Shown: in pieces, positions 7,067-14,208 of the stretch
Layout: each line of letters begins with the position of its first letter
How positions within the stretch are numbered: the stretch's first letter is position 1
NCBI GenBank assembly: GCA_964503685.1
Contig: CAZDAW010000062.1
Location: forward strand, 1 to 19,626
DNA: 19,626 bases
Direction of reading: 5' to 3'
Source of the DNA: CAZDAW01 sp964503685
GTDB taxonomy: Bacteria > Chloroflexota > Anaerolineae > Anaerolineales > Anaerolineaceae
The notes under the pieces: generated by a model
Databases searched by the model: none
What the model was told of the DNA's origin: nothing
What the model saw: only the letters and a program-made list of their open reading frames with translations
Made by a program: the position numbers and the translations under genes

Positions 7067-8935
7067 CTACCCGACTCCGCCGCCTCCACCTCCCCTTATT
7101 GGCGGCGCCGCAGAATCATCGGAAGGCATCTCACCGGGCATAGGGCTTGTCTCAGGTTGCGCAGGAGCGCTGTCAAGACCTAAAAGGCCCTTAACCAAAC
7201 GCACCACTTTATCTGAAAAACTTTCTGCCGCCGGTTGGCCGCTATCAGGAAACATGCCTTCCATGCCCACGCCAGGTTCACCCATCTTCCCTGAACCGGG
7301 GGTACCCATCATATCCGGACCGGCGCTTTCCTCGGCCATCACAGTGAGTTTCTGAGTAATGGTGCGCAGCTGGTTAAAATCATCGTTGTAATTGATAACA
7401 ACGTTAAGGGTTACCTGGCCGGCCGATCTGGGAATGGCCATTGCGTCCAACGGGAAGTAACCGCCGGCATCGATGCTGCCCACCTGGGCGATGTTATTGG
7501 TCACTTCGGCATCATTTGAGGTGACTTTCATCGAACCCAAAACAATACTCTTCCGTCCCAGATTGGTCACCTGGATAGGTAGGGGATTCGGTTGGCCGAC
7601 CATCAATACGCCGGGGTCAGTATAAAACACGACTTCCACTTGAGGGAGGGAATAGACCAGTAAGGTAATCACCTGGTTGTCCACATATTGATTATTCTTG
7701 GCATCGGAATACACAAAAGAAAGTTTGAGCGGATAAGCGCCAGGGGTCGTCGTTACATTGACAATCAGGTGCTGTTTAACTTTAATAGAACCGCCTTTCG
7801 GAATATCACCTAATGAGAGCAGATTGGATGTTCCCAGGGGGGCAAAATTTGCCAGATCGCTGTTGCCCCCTGATGCGCTGCCGGGATCAGGTGTGCCTGA
7901 GGGGGACGACTCCACCGTAGCGCCGCCTCCGATGACCATAGAAACAGTCCGTGCATCAATCGTTCCCGAGTTGCGAATCTGTATCTCCAGATCGAATATC
8001 GTACCGGGCTGCAACGGATCAACGCTGGGTTGATACCCGGTGACAATCAATTGAGAACGAGGCAATTGGGTAGCAGTAGGAGCTGTGTATCCCCCTCCAC
8101 CGCCAGAATAGGGTGTGTCTGTAGGTTCTTTAGAATTAATCGCCAGGGTAAAGTTCTCGGTATAGGTTTCGCCGCTTGTATCGTTGTAGGTCGCTTTCAC
8201 CATCACGTTGCCGGCAGGTTGCCCGCTCAGAGTGCTGTTGGCTGTCATCGGCTGAGATATTTTTGCTTTTGCACCGCTGGCCAATGAGTCCAGCGTCCGC
8301 ACCCCACCCGTATTACGCATGAGAAACACATCGCTGCTAAAAACAAAAGACAGGTTAAGCGCCTCCGTTTTACCCTTATTTATGAATATCACCTTAAGAG
8401 TGAATTTGTCCCCCGAGCCCACTTCGTCGCCAAAGTTATAACCAGCCACCATGACCAATGGACGGTTTAATGCCGGAGAAGTTGTAGGTGTAGGAATTGA
8501 GGTACTGGTGGGCACAGGCGTCGCCGTTGGCGGGGCAGCCCGCGTCGTCAGAGTAGCGCTCGCGCTATTCCCAGCGCCATCAGTGGCGTTCACTGTAGTC
8601 GTATCAAAATCCCCAAGACCAGCGCTGGCTTTAATTGCCACCGAAATGGTCACATTACCCGAAGCTTTATCCTCCAGTTCCAGTGTGTTGGGTGTTGCCC
8701 ACGTATTCCAACCCGCTGCGCCAGCCGTAGCATTGATGGTGATCGTCTGTTTTGCCCCTGAGTTATTAGTGATCGTCAGGTCGTAAGTAACGACCGTATT
8801 GGGCAGGTCAGTTCTATCAGCCGAAGCGGGTGATATGCTCAAAGGATCTGGCCCCTGACAGGTATTTGCAAAGGGTGCAGCAGCCAGACTCATTAATGTC
8901 AACAATATGATCAAAATCAATATGATTTTCTTCAT
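7067..8935 (-). CDS. Secreted multi-domain protein with NEW3/CARDB-like beta-sandwiches, ABC-associated
   Basis: A 622-residue exported protein. A signal peptide occupies about residues 1-24. A NEW3-like Ig-type domain follows (about 30-130, with TYDLTITNNSGAKQTITI), then a Thr/Pro linker at about 135-158. Three CARDB-like sandwiches lie at about 160-268, 295-430 and 432-540, each with the pattern of strands around KVIFINKGK, EIQIRNSGT and PIQVTNLGR. The tail (540-622) is rich in Gly, Met and Pro and ends in a run of six glycines. There is no membrane anchor at the C-terminus. It lies three bases after the ATPase gene and nine before the permease gene, where Gram-negative systems have the MacA adaptor. 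I infer that it is the extracytoplasmic partner of the ABC permease. Domain family names are my recognition of the fold pattern. Confidence 0.78.
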   Translation of the reverse strand: MKKIILILIILLTLMSLAAAPFANTCQGPDPLSISPASADRTDLPNTVVTYDLTITNNSGAKQTITINATAGAAGWNTWATPNTLELEDKASGNVTISVAIKASAGLGDFDTTTVNATDGAGNSASATLTTRAAPPTATPVPTSTSIPTPTTSPALNRPLVMVAGYNFGDEVGSGDKFTLKVIFINKGKTEALNLSFVFSSDVFLMRNTGGVRTLDSLASGAKAKISQPMTANSTLSGQPAGNVMVKATYNDTSGETYTENFTLAINSKEPTDTPYSGGGGGYTAPTATQLPRSQLIVTGYQPSVDPLQPGTIFDLEIQIRNSGTIDARTVSMVIGGGATVESSPSGTPDPGSASGGNSDLANFAPLGTSNLLSLGDIPKGGSIKVKQHLIVNVTTTPGAYPLKLSFVYSDAKNNQYVDNQVITLLVYSLPQVEVVFYTDPGVLMVGQPNPLPIQVTNLGRKSIVLGSMKVTSNDAEVTNNIAQVGSIDAGGYFPLDAMAIPRSAGQVTLNVVINYNDDFNQLRTITQKLTVMAEESAGPDMMGTPGSGKMGEPGVGMEGMFPDSGQPAAESFSDKVVRLVKGLLGLDSAPAQPETSPMPGEMPSDDSAAPPIRGGGGGGVG

Positions 8936-8938
8936 GGG

Positions 8939-9694
8939 TCATTGTCTTTCATCTTTATCAAGATAATTCTCTTTATCCAATTGGTCAATTGTAGCATGAT
9001 AAGCCTCGGAGCTAACTAACGCGCCATCCAGCAGATAGATTACGTTTGTAGCAAACCTTATCATCCGGGGATCATGCGTTACAACAATTAACGTTCGGCC
9101 ATTTCGATGTAAATCAGAAAGCAGTTCCATCACACTCATCCCGCTGGCCGTATCCAGGTTTCCAGTCGGTTCATCAGCCAGGATGATGCCCGGATTATTA
9201 ACCAGGGCGCGCGCCACTGCCACGCGCTGCTGCTGGCCGCCCGATAATTCGGTCGGCTTATGGTGAGCACGATTTTCAAGCCCCACCAGTTTAAGCAATT
9301 CCAGAGATCGTTCACGCCGCTCTTTGGGTGGAACACCCGAAAAGCACATCGGGAAAGCAGTATTTTCCTGGGCTGTCATGCTGGGAATGAGATTAAACGA
9401 CTGGAAGATAAATCCCATCGTTTGCCGCCGATATACAGCCAGGTTATTTTCGTCCATGTTTTCAATGGCCGTATTATTCACTTTAATGCTGCCCGAAGTT
9501 GGCCTGTCCAACCCGCCAAGCAGATACAGCAGAGTGCTTTTACCAGAACCACTTGGCCCCATGATAACCGTAAACGAATTGGCAGGAATATCCACATCCA
9601 CTCCGGCCAGGGCAATGACTTTCTGGGATCCCATCTGGTAGGCTTTACGCAACTGGCGCGTTTGCACAATGGGCGCTAATTCAGATTGTGTCAT
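8939..9694 (-). CDS. ABC transporter ATP-binding protein, MacB/LolD type
   Basis: A 251-residue ATPase with every motif of the family: Walker A GPSGSGKST at 46-54, Q-loop around FIFQSFNLIP, signature LSGGQQQR at about 150-157, Walker B with D-loop ILADEPTGNLD, and the switch histidine in VVTHDP. The spacing and the FNLIP and PTGNLD segments are those of LolD/MacB-type ATPases that pair with FtsX-fold permeases. It starts at 9694, eight bases after the Yip1-like gene, and ends three bases before the secreted CARDB-like gene, so the genes form one operon. It energises the permease encoded at 5747-7057. The C-terminal 30 residues are acidic and polar, a mild extension. Confidence 0.95.
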   Translation of the reverse strand: MTQSELAPIVQTRQLRKAYQMGSQKVIALAGVDVDIPANSFTVIMGPSGSGKSTLLYLLGGLDRPTSGSIKVNNTAIENMDENNLAVYRRQTMGFIFQSFNLIPSMTAQENTAFPMCFSGVPPKERRERSLELLKLVGLENRAHHKPTELSGGQQQRVAVARALVNNPGIILADEPTGNLDTASGMSVMELLSDLHRNGRTLIVVTHDPRMIRFATNVIYLLDGALVSSEAYHATIDQLDKENYLDKDERQ

Positions 9695-9702
9695 CGTTAA
9701 CC

Positions 9703-10497
9703 TTACAGGAAAGGAATATATCCACCGCCTGATAAACCACCTAATTGAGATCCAACAAATTCCGGCAAAGCTGATATCGCTACAATTAACAGGACAGAAG
9801 TCATAGTGGCAACCAGCGCCTTGCCGGGCGCAAGTTTGGATGAGATTTTTATACCCACCAATAACAGGATAACCTGCCAGATCAGGTAAATATCAATCTG
9901 ACCCAAAATTGCTCCCCAATAGATTTCCATCCCTTTAGCATTCGCAGCGATAAAACCCGACAGGCCCTGGTTACGAACAACATGATGGGTGAACAGAGTG
10001 TAAATCGCCTGTACGAATGACCGTAATCCTAAAGGTAAGCTGGCCCATGCCACCAGATTAAGAGTAACGACACTGGAACTGCGGCTGCCACTCAACGTCA
10101 GAATAAAATGCAACAGACCTGCCAATAGTAGCCAGCTTACCCAGATACCAAGCGCCGCATTTACAGACGGGAAAACGTAAATGAATAACGGGCCTTTGGA
10201 CTGATTGGCTGATTGCTCAAATTGAGCAAGTTGTTCCGGTGTGTAATATTGCATAGTTTCTGGCGAAAGCGTCATGCTCTGCGTGCTGTCAGCCCGCGCC
10301 GGTCCGCTGACAACCACATTCAACAACGCCAACGCAGTCAACAGCAATAATGGCGTCAGCCATACTGCCCGTTCCTGTTGGCTGATCTCTCTTAGACTAT
10401 ATCTGGGGCGTAAAAATATGGGCAAAACCCATTCAAAATGAATCGCCCGATGTTTAATCTCTTCTAAAGGCTCAATGCCATTCATTTCTTCTGTCAT
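9703..10497 (-). CDS. Yip1-domain multi-pass membrane protein
   Basis: A 264-residue membrane protein resembling bacterial Yip1-domain (DUF1282-like) proteins. A soluble N-terminus of about 45 residues contains FLRPRYSLREI, the usual entry to the first helix. Helices lie at about 46-65, 103-135, 140-165, 195-220 and 228-250. The region between helices one and two is a short extracytoplasmic segment rich in Gln, Ser and Thr. The ATG at 10497 has GAGG upstream. It is the first gene of the four-gene ABC operon and is cotranscribed with the ATPase eight bases later. Yip1-domain proteins recur beside transporters, but their role is not established. It may be an accessory membrane subunit, which is inference. 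Confidence 0.75.
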   Translation of the reverse strand: MTEEMNGIEPLEEIKHRAIHFEWVLPIFLRPRYSLREISQQERAVWLTPLLLLTALALLNVVVSGPARADSTQSMTLSPETMQYYTPEQLAQFEQSANQSKGPLFIYVFPSVNAALGIWVSWLLLAGLLHFILTLSGSRSSSVVTLNLVAWASLPLGLRSFVQAIYTLFTHHVVRNQGLSGFIAANAKGMEIYWGAILGQIDIYLIWQVILLLVGIKISSKLAPGKALVATMTSVLLIVAISALPEFVGSQLGGLSGGGYIPFL

Positions 10498-10650
10498 AAT
10501 GTATCCTCAAAGCAATTGACTTCTTATTCAAATTCTCATTTCGCAGTTTATTTTTTACCTGCTACATGGTTTCGTCAGGCTTGCCATTCAAGCAAACCAC
10601 GCTTTGGCATACCTGCTTCGTTTTGTAACAGGTCAATATGAAACCCGCTT

Positions 10651-10675
10651 ACCCGGCGGAATACAGCCGCCGGGT
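10651..10675. repeat. Perfect 9-bp GC-rich inverted repeat (hairpin)
   Basis: ACCCGGCGG at 10651-10659 pairs with CCGCCGGGT at 10667-10675 around a seven-base loop. There is no strong T run on either side, so it is not a classic terminator. In the minus-strand direction it would lie in the leader of the ABC operon. Confidence 0.75.
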
Positions 10676-10782
10676 CAATTTGTTTTCGAGGCCTCGCCTC
10701 ACTCAGAATAACCAATAGAATAGACGAATAAATCCCTGAATGGGTTCCCCCCTCAACCCTACTGTACCTGATAATAAGCCAG

Positions 10783-10791
10783 ATTATACCA
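10783..10791 (-). promoter_or_regulatory. Extended -10 promoter, probable start of the ABC operon
   Basis: The minus strand reads TGGTATAAT, an extended -10 element with a perfect TATAAT. The -35 region is weak. Transcription from here would give a leader of about 280 bases before the Yip1-like gene, containing the hairpin at 10651-10675. Confidence 0.4.
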
Positions 10792-10930
10792 GCATTTTTT
10801 GTCCGGTTTTCCTTGTCGGTAATAAAGCAATGGCTCAGCAGTCTTCTCTGCCCGATAAAAGATGGATTCTCAATTTTTCCTATAAAACCATGATGAAATT
10901 CCTTGCAAATAATCACAAAATTAAGGTACT

Positions 10931-11803
10931 ATGATAGGTAATATTATGGAAACGTCATCTCAATCGAATCCGCAAACTCCGCCGGCGTCAGCCGCAGAAA
11001 GAATTGGGCCTCCTCCCCCAATCATCAACGAACGGCCAGCTCCGCCGAAGGTTAACCTTTTTCGTTATCTGCAAACCATCCTCGGTGTGGCAGCGCTGAT
11101 CGCCACATTATACACCATCTGGACGCCGGCCACCTTGCTTTCAGGAAACCTGGCCAGAAAACTCACCCTGGCTTTGGAATTTCAGGAAGAGCCTGTGTCA
11201 GAGAATAACCTGACGCCGCGGGCAAACGTCCGACCCCGCATTGGAATCGTCGCCGGTCACTGGGGCAACGATTCGGGCGCTGTGTGTTCAGACGGTTTGG
11301 AAGAAGTCAAAGTTAACCTAGCCATTGCTTCTTATGTAAAGGAGAATCTGGCCAAAGAAGGCTATGAGGTGGACCTGCTGGAAGAATTCGATCCCAGGCT
11401 CCAGCAATATAAGGCGAACGTTCTGGTCTCAATTCATAACGATAGCTGTGACTTTATTAACGACAGCGCCACCGGCTATAAAGTCGCCCCGGCAATGTAT
11501 AACCCTTTCCCCGACAATTCGCAACGATTAACGGATTGCCTCATCAATCGCTATGGCCAGGCAACAGGTATGAAGTACGATCCGCACAGGATCACTAACG
11601 ATATGACAATGTACCATGCCTTTCAAGAGATCGACTCTGGAACCGCTGCGGCCATCATCGAAACCGGCTATCTTAATTTAGACCGGGAAATATTAACCGG
11701 GCACCCCGAACTGGTTGCCCAGGGTGTTACCAACGGCATCCTTTGCTACCTCAGGAATGAATCAATTGCTACCCCTGAAAGCACGCAAACCCCTCTTCCA
11801 TGA
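10931..11803 (+). CDS. Membrane-anchored N-acetylmuramoyl-L-alanine amidase (Amidase_3)
   Basis: A 290-residue zinc amidase that cleaves the bond between N-acetylmuramic acid and L-alanine in peptidoglycan. A Pro-rich cytoplasmic N-terminus (1-42) is followed by one membrane helix at about 46-65 and a short linker. The Amidase_3 domain runs from about 101 to 275. Its zinc ligands are visible: His110 in AGHWG, Glu125 in EEVKVN and His169 in SIHND. The catalytic Glu244 is in IIETGYLN, so the enzyme should be active on the outside of the membrane. The domain has two cysteines near the zinc site (Cys119 and Cys173) plus Cys203, which might form a disulphide. Start at ATG 10931 (AAGG upstream) or 10946; both are in frame. 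It overlaps the next gene by ATGA, indicating translational coupling. Confidence 0.88.
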   Translation: MIGNIMETSSQSNPQTPPASAAERIGPPPPIINERPAPPKVNLFRYLQTILGVAALIATLYTIWTPATLLSGNLARKLTLALEFQEEPVSENNLTPRANVRPRIGIVAGHWGNDSGAVCSDGLEEVKVNLAIASYVKENLAKEGYEVDLLEEFDPRLQQYKANVLVSIHNDSCDFINDSATGYKVAPAMYNPFPDNSQRLTDCLINRYGQATGMKYDPHRITNDMTMYHAFQEIDSGTAAAIIETGYLNLDREILTGHPELVAQGVTNGILCYLRNESIATPESTQTPLP

Positions 11804-12798
11804 CATCCGTTTCCTTGTCGATCCAGCAGACGCTGAATCTTGCCAGACAAGCCTTACAACAAAGCGAACGTTATCAAGCCCGGCAACTGGCATTCCTAGC
11901 CCTTCGGCAAAATCCAGAATGTGAAGAAGCCTGGCTGATTCTGGCAGCTGTTGCCGGCCCCCACACCGCCCAATACTACCTGGAGCGCGCTTTGCAGATC
12001 AACCCGGCAAGCAGCCGGTCGCGCCAGGGTATAAGTTGGAACATCCAACGGATAAAAACTGTTCACTTTGTGAAGCAGCGCCCCACAGAGATCAAGGGAC
12101 TGACTCCCGCTGATGCTTCAAGCCCATCTGTCCGAATGGTCCCGCTTCAGGCATTGGTTGCCCGGCGAACCGCCATCGCGCCCTGGATCATAACAATCTT
12201 CATCATCAGCATTGGGCTGATCTCCTGGATAGGAATGCCCTTTTCGCTGCCAGTCCAGGCCCAGAGTGAAACCGGCCGCCAACTGGCAAACCTCGTCAAA
12301 CCGACGTTAACGCCATCTTCGACCCCAACATTCACACCTTCTCCCATTCCAACCACAACACCTCTGCCGACAGAAACACCATTGCCAGCAGCAAACCCGG
12401 AGACAGACGACCAGGCCAACGCATCACCCGCTCTCAAAGGCGCTCAGGGACATTGGCTGGACGTTAACCTTTCCGAACAACGCTTATATGCATATAATGG
12501 GGATCAACTGGTACAATCATTCATTGTATCCACCGGTACATGGTTGACTCCAACCATAACCGGGCAGTATTATATTTATGTAAAATATCTGTATGCAGAT
12601 ATGGCCGGGCCGGGTTATTATTTGCCCAACGTGCCTTATGTAATGTATTTCTACAGCGGCTATGGAATACATGGTACTTATTGGCACAACAACTTCGGAA
12701 CGCCCATGAGTCATGGGTGCATCAATCTTGCCCCTGAAGAAGCTGCCTGGATTTATGAGTTCTCTTCGGTGGGTACGTTAGTCAACATACATTATTAA
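11800..12798 (+). CDS. TPR-TM-YkuD L,D-transpeptidase
   Basis: A 332-residue protein joining three parts. Residues about 1-90 form a helical TPR-like domain on the cytoplasmic side. A membrane helix lies at about 128-148, followed by a Thr/Pro linker at about 165-200. From about 214 to 332 is a YkuD L,D-transpeptidase domain. The catalytic motif is complete: His291 in YGIHGT, then SHGCINL with His305 and Cys307. The enzyme makes 3-3 cross-links in peptidoglycan or attaches proteins to it. It overlaps the amidase gene by four bases and the two probably act on the same wall. Chloroflexota envelopes vary in their peptidoglycan content, so an amidase/transpeptidase pair is informative about the host. 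A cytoplasmic TPR on such an enzyme is unusual and may recruit it to a partner. Confidence 0.88.
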   Translation: MTSVSLSIQQTLNLARQALQQSERYQARQLAFLALRQNPECEEAWLILAAVAGPHTAQYYLERALQINPASSRSRQGISWNIQRIKTVHFVKQRPTEIKGLTPADASSPSVRMVPLQALVARRTAIAPWIITIFIISIGLISWIGMPFSLPVQAQSETGRQLANLVKPTLTPSSTPTFTPSPIPTTTPLPTETPLPAANPETDDQANASPALKGAQGHWLDVNLSEQRLYAYNGDQLVQSFIVSTGTWLTPTITGQYYIYVKYLYADMAGPGYYLPNVPYVMYFYSGYGIHGTYWHNNFGTPMSHGCINLAPEEAAWIYEFSSVGTLVNIHY

Positions 12799-12812
12799 CG
12801 ATATCAAGAATT

Positions 12813-13244
12813 ATGCCAACTCAACCACTTTTTTCAGGATTAGTTTTTGACGAAATCGGCAACCCTGTCGGGGTGACTTATGTCGGCAGCGAACCTTGTT
12901 ATATTGTCAACGATAGCGGTTTTCAACGCCACATTCCATCTGAACAGGTGGACCGCCAGGTGTTGAATATGATGAAAGAGCAGATTGAAGGGCACGAAGA
13001 TTTGCTCACCGAGCAAACAGCAAAAATGCTCGGCCAGGATGATATATTTTCCCGCGCTATCATCGAGAATCAGTTAAAGAACATCGACCAGCAGATGGAA
13101 AACATCCTCCAGACGGGTTTGCCGGAAGAAGGTCGGGCATATATGGGAATGATGGGTTTTAAAATCATCATAAATTTTCACGGTGATGTAGTGAAAGTTG
13201 AGCAACCAGGGATGATCGCAAATGATGAAGATGGCGACGAATAA
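12813..13244 (+). CDS. Unrecognised 143-residue acidic protein
   Basis: I do not recognise a family. The N-terminal 45 residues form a compact beta-rich segment (LFSGLVFDEIGNPVGVTYVG, then CYIVNDSGFQRHIPSE). A long charged helical stretch at about 48-105 (QVLNMMKEQIEGHEDLLTEQ onward) has coiled-coil-like character. The end is a short beta strand (FKIIINFHGDVVKV) and an acidic tail DEDGDE. There is no signal peptide or membrane helix. The ATG at 12813 lies 14 bases after the transpeptidase stop and has no clear Shine-Dalgarno, so it is probably translated from the same message. The composition and the ordered alternation of strands and helix suggest a real gene. Its role may relate to the neighbouring wall genes or the thioredoxin-TPR gene, but this is only position. 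Confidence 0.7.
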   Translation: MPTQPLFSGLVFDEIGNPVGVTYVGSEPCYIVNDSGFQRHIPSEQVDRQVLNMMKEQIEGHEDLLTEQTAKMLGQDDIFSRAIIENQLKNIDQQMENILQTGLPEEGRAYMGMMGFKIIINFHGDVVKVEQPGMIANDEDGDE

Positions 13245-13332
13245 AACATTAATTCCGATATATTTCTAATGAAATCCTGTTAAAATAAAACAAACCGGAA
13301 ATATCGGTTACTAACTATATGGAGAGTCCGGC

Positions 13333-14163
13333 ATGTCAATAGCGGATATTATCAATGTCACTGAAGCGAATTTCGAGGACGAGGTGCTGATGTATTCAGA
13401 CCGCGTTCCTGTTGTCGTTGATTTTTGGGCCGAATGGTGCAAACCGTGTAAAGCGCTCAGCCCTATACTTGAGAAAATGGCTAAGGAAAGTAAAGGCGCT
13501 TTTCGTCTGGCAAAAGTAGATGTTGACGAAAATCCAAATTTGCCCCTGCGTTATAACGTCCGCAGCATACCCACGGTGAAAGCCTTCATCCAGGGCGAGG
13601 TTGTATCAGAGTTTACCGGTCTTCAAACTGAAGACCGTCTGCAAGACTTTATTAGCCGTCTTGCGCCCACGCCTTTCGACTTGATTTTGGAAAAAGGCGC
13701 CAGCTATCTGCAAATGCACCAGTGGAAACAAGCTGAGTATAGTTACCGCGAGGTGCTGAATGAAAAGCCAGATCACACGGGCGGCCTGCTGGGGTTGTCA
13801 AAAAGTTTATTGGGTCAGGGCGTAAGCGCTGAAGCGCTTGAGATACTGCAGGATTTTCCCCCCAGTCGGGAATTTGCCAAAGCCGAAATATTGCTCCCCC
13901 TGGCACAGGCGCTTTCCAAATTAGATCAGGGCAAATTAAGCGCCGAAACACCGCTCGATGCCGCCTACAGCAACGCATTGCGGCTCGTCAAACGCAGCAA
14001 TATTCCCGCCGCCCTGGATGGGTTGCTGGATATTTTACGTCAGGACAAACGTTATCAGGATGGCGCAGCTCGCCAGATTTTTCTGGCTTTACTGGAAGTG
14101 CTTGGGGAAGACGACCCCCAAACCCGGCAATACCGGGATGAGCTTGCCAGTACATTGTTTTAG
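13333..14163 (+). CDS. Thioredoxin-TPR protein, CnoX/YbbN-like with intact CXXC
   Basis: A 276-residue cytoplasmic protein with a thioredoxin domain at about 5-110 and TPR-like helical repeats from about 118 to the end, the layout of CnoX (YbbN) co-chaperones that protect proteins during oxidative stress and hand them to chaperonins. The active site WCKPC (Cys36, Cys39) and the cis-Pro SIPT (Pro80) are complete, unlike Escherichia coli CnoX, which lacks the CXXC pair. This protein should therefore be able to do disulphide chemistry. The start is supported by GGAGAG at 13321-13326, six bases before the ATG. It is closed by a strong terminator. Groel or other chaperone genes are not in the window, so the chaperonin link is family-based only. 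Confidence 0.9.
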   Translation: MSIADIINVTEANFEDEVLMYSDRVPVVVDFWAEWCKPCKALSPILEKMAKESKGAFRLAKVDVDENPNLPLRYNVRSIPTVKAFIQGEVVSEFTGLQTEDRLQDFISRLAPTPFDLILEKGASYLQMHQWKQAEYSYREVLNEKPDHTGGLLGLSKSLLGQGVSAEALEILQDFPPSREFAKAEILLPLAQALSKLDQGKLSAETPLDAAYSNALRLVKRSNIPAALDGLLDILRQDKRYQDGAARQIFLALLEVLGEDDPQTRQYRDELASTLF

Positions 14164-14170
14164 AGATGAT

Positions 14171-14200
14171 AAAAAGCCCGTTCTTGCAAACGGGCTTTTT
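14171..14200. terminator. Bidirectional intrinsic terminator after the thioredoxin gene
   Basis: AAAAAGCCCGTT (14171-14182) pairs perfectly with 14189-14200 around a six-base loop. The A and T runs on both sides allow use by the thioredoxin gene (+) and the convergent lipoprotein gene (-). Confidence 0.92.
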
Positions 14201-14208
14201 AATGACGA

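Larger units (their letters stand above)
10498..10930. other. 433-base divergent intergenic region with hairpins and possible dispersed repeat
   Basis: No convincing gene is found between the divergent Yip1-like and amidase genes. It contains a perfect GC-rich hairpin at 10651-10675, a small hairpin GCTTG-N5-CAAGC at 10579-10593, and the palindrome CGAGGCCTCG at 10687-10696. The minus-strand text around 10687-10712 (ATTCTGAGTGAGGCGAGG) resembles the ATTCTGAGCGAAGCGAAG type of dispersed repeat seen in many environmental bacteria, recalled from general knowledge. A 113-codon open frame on the minus strand (10575-10916) crosses these elements and is not considered a gene. Confidence 0.6.

Noticed and set aside
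8451..8786. Plus-strand frame giving a Val/Gly-repeat protein
   Set aside because: It is the antisense of the Thr/Pro linker of the secreted CARDB-like protein. Antisense of Thr/Pro codons gives Val/Gly repeats by base composition alone. The same applies to 12147-12437 (-) and 14912-15127 (+).
10651..10675. Strong hairpin as a rho-independent terminator
   Set aside because: Neither side has a proper T run, and no gene ends here on either strand.
10575..10916. 113-codon minus-strand open frame in the intergenic region
   Set aside because: It crosses the hairpin and repeat-like segments, lacks a clear ribosome binding site and has no recognisable domain. It is probably a by-product of the repeat.
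10930..10935. TATGAT overlapping the amidase ATG as a -10 box, with TTGCAA upstream
   Set aside because: The spacer to TTGCAA is 21 bases, and the alternative TACTAT with an 18-base spacer is a poor match, so no promoter is claimed for the amidase gene.
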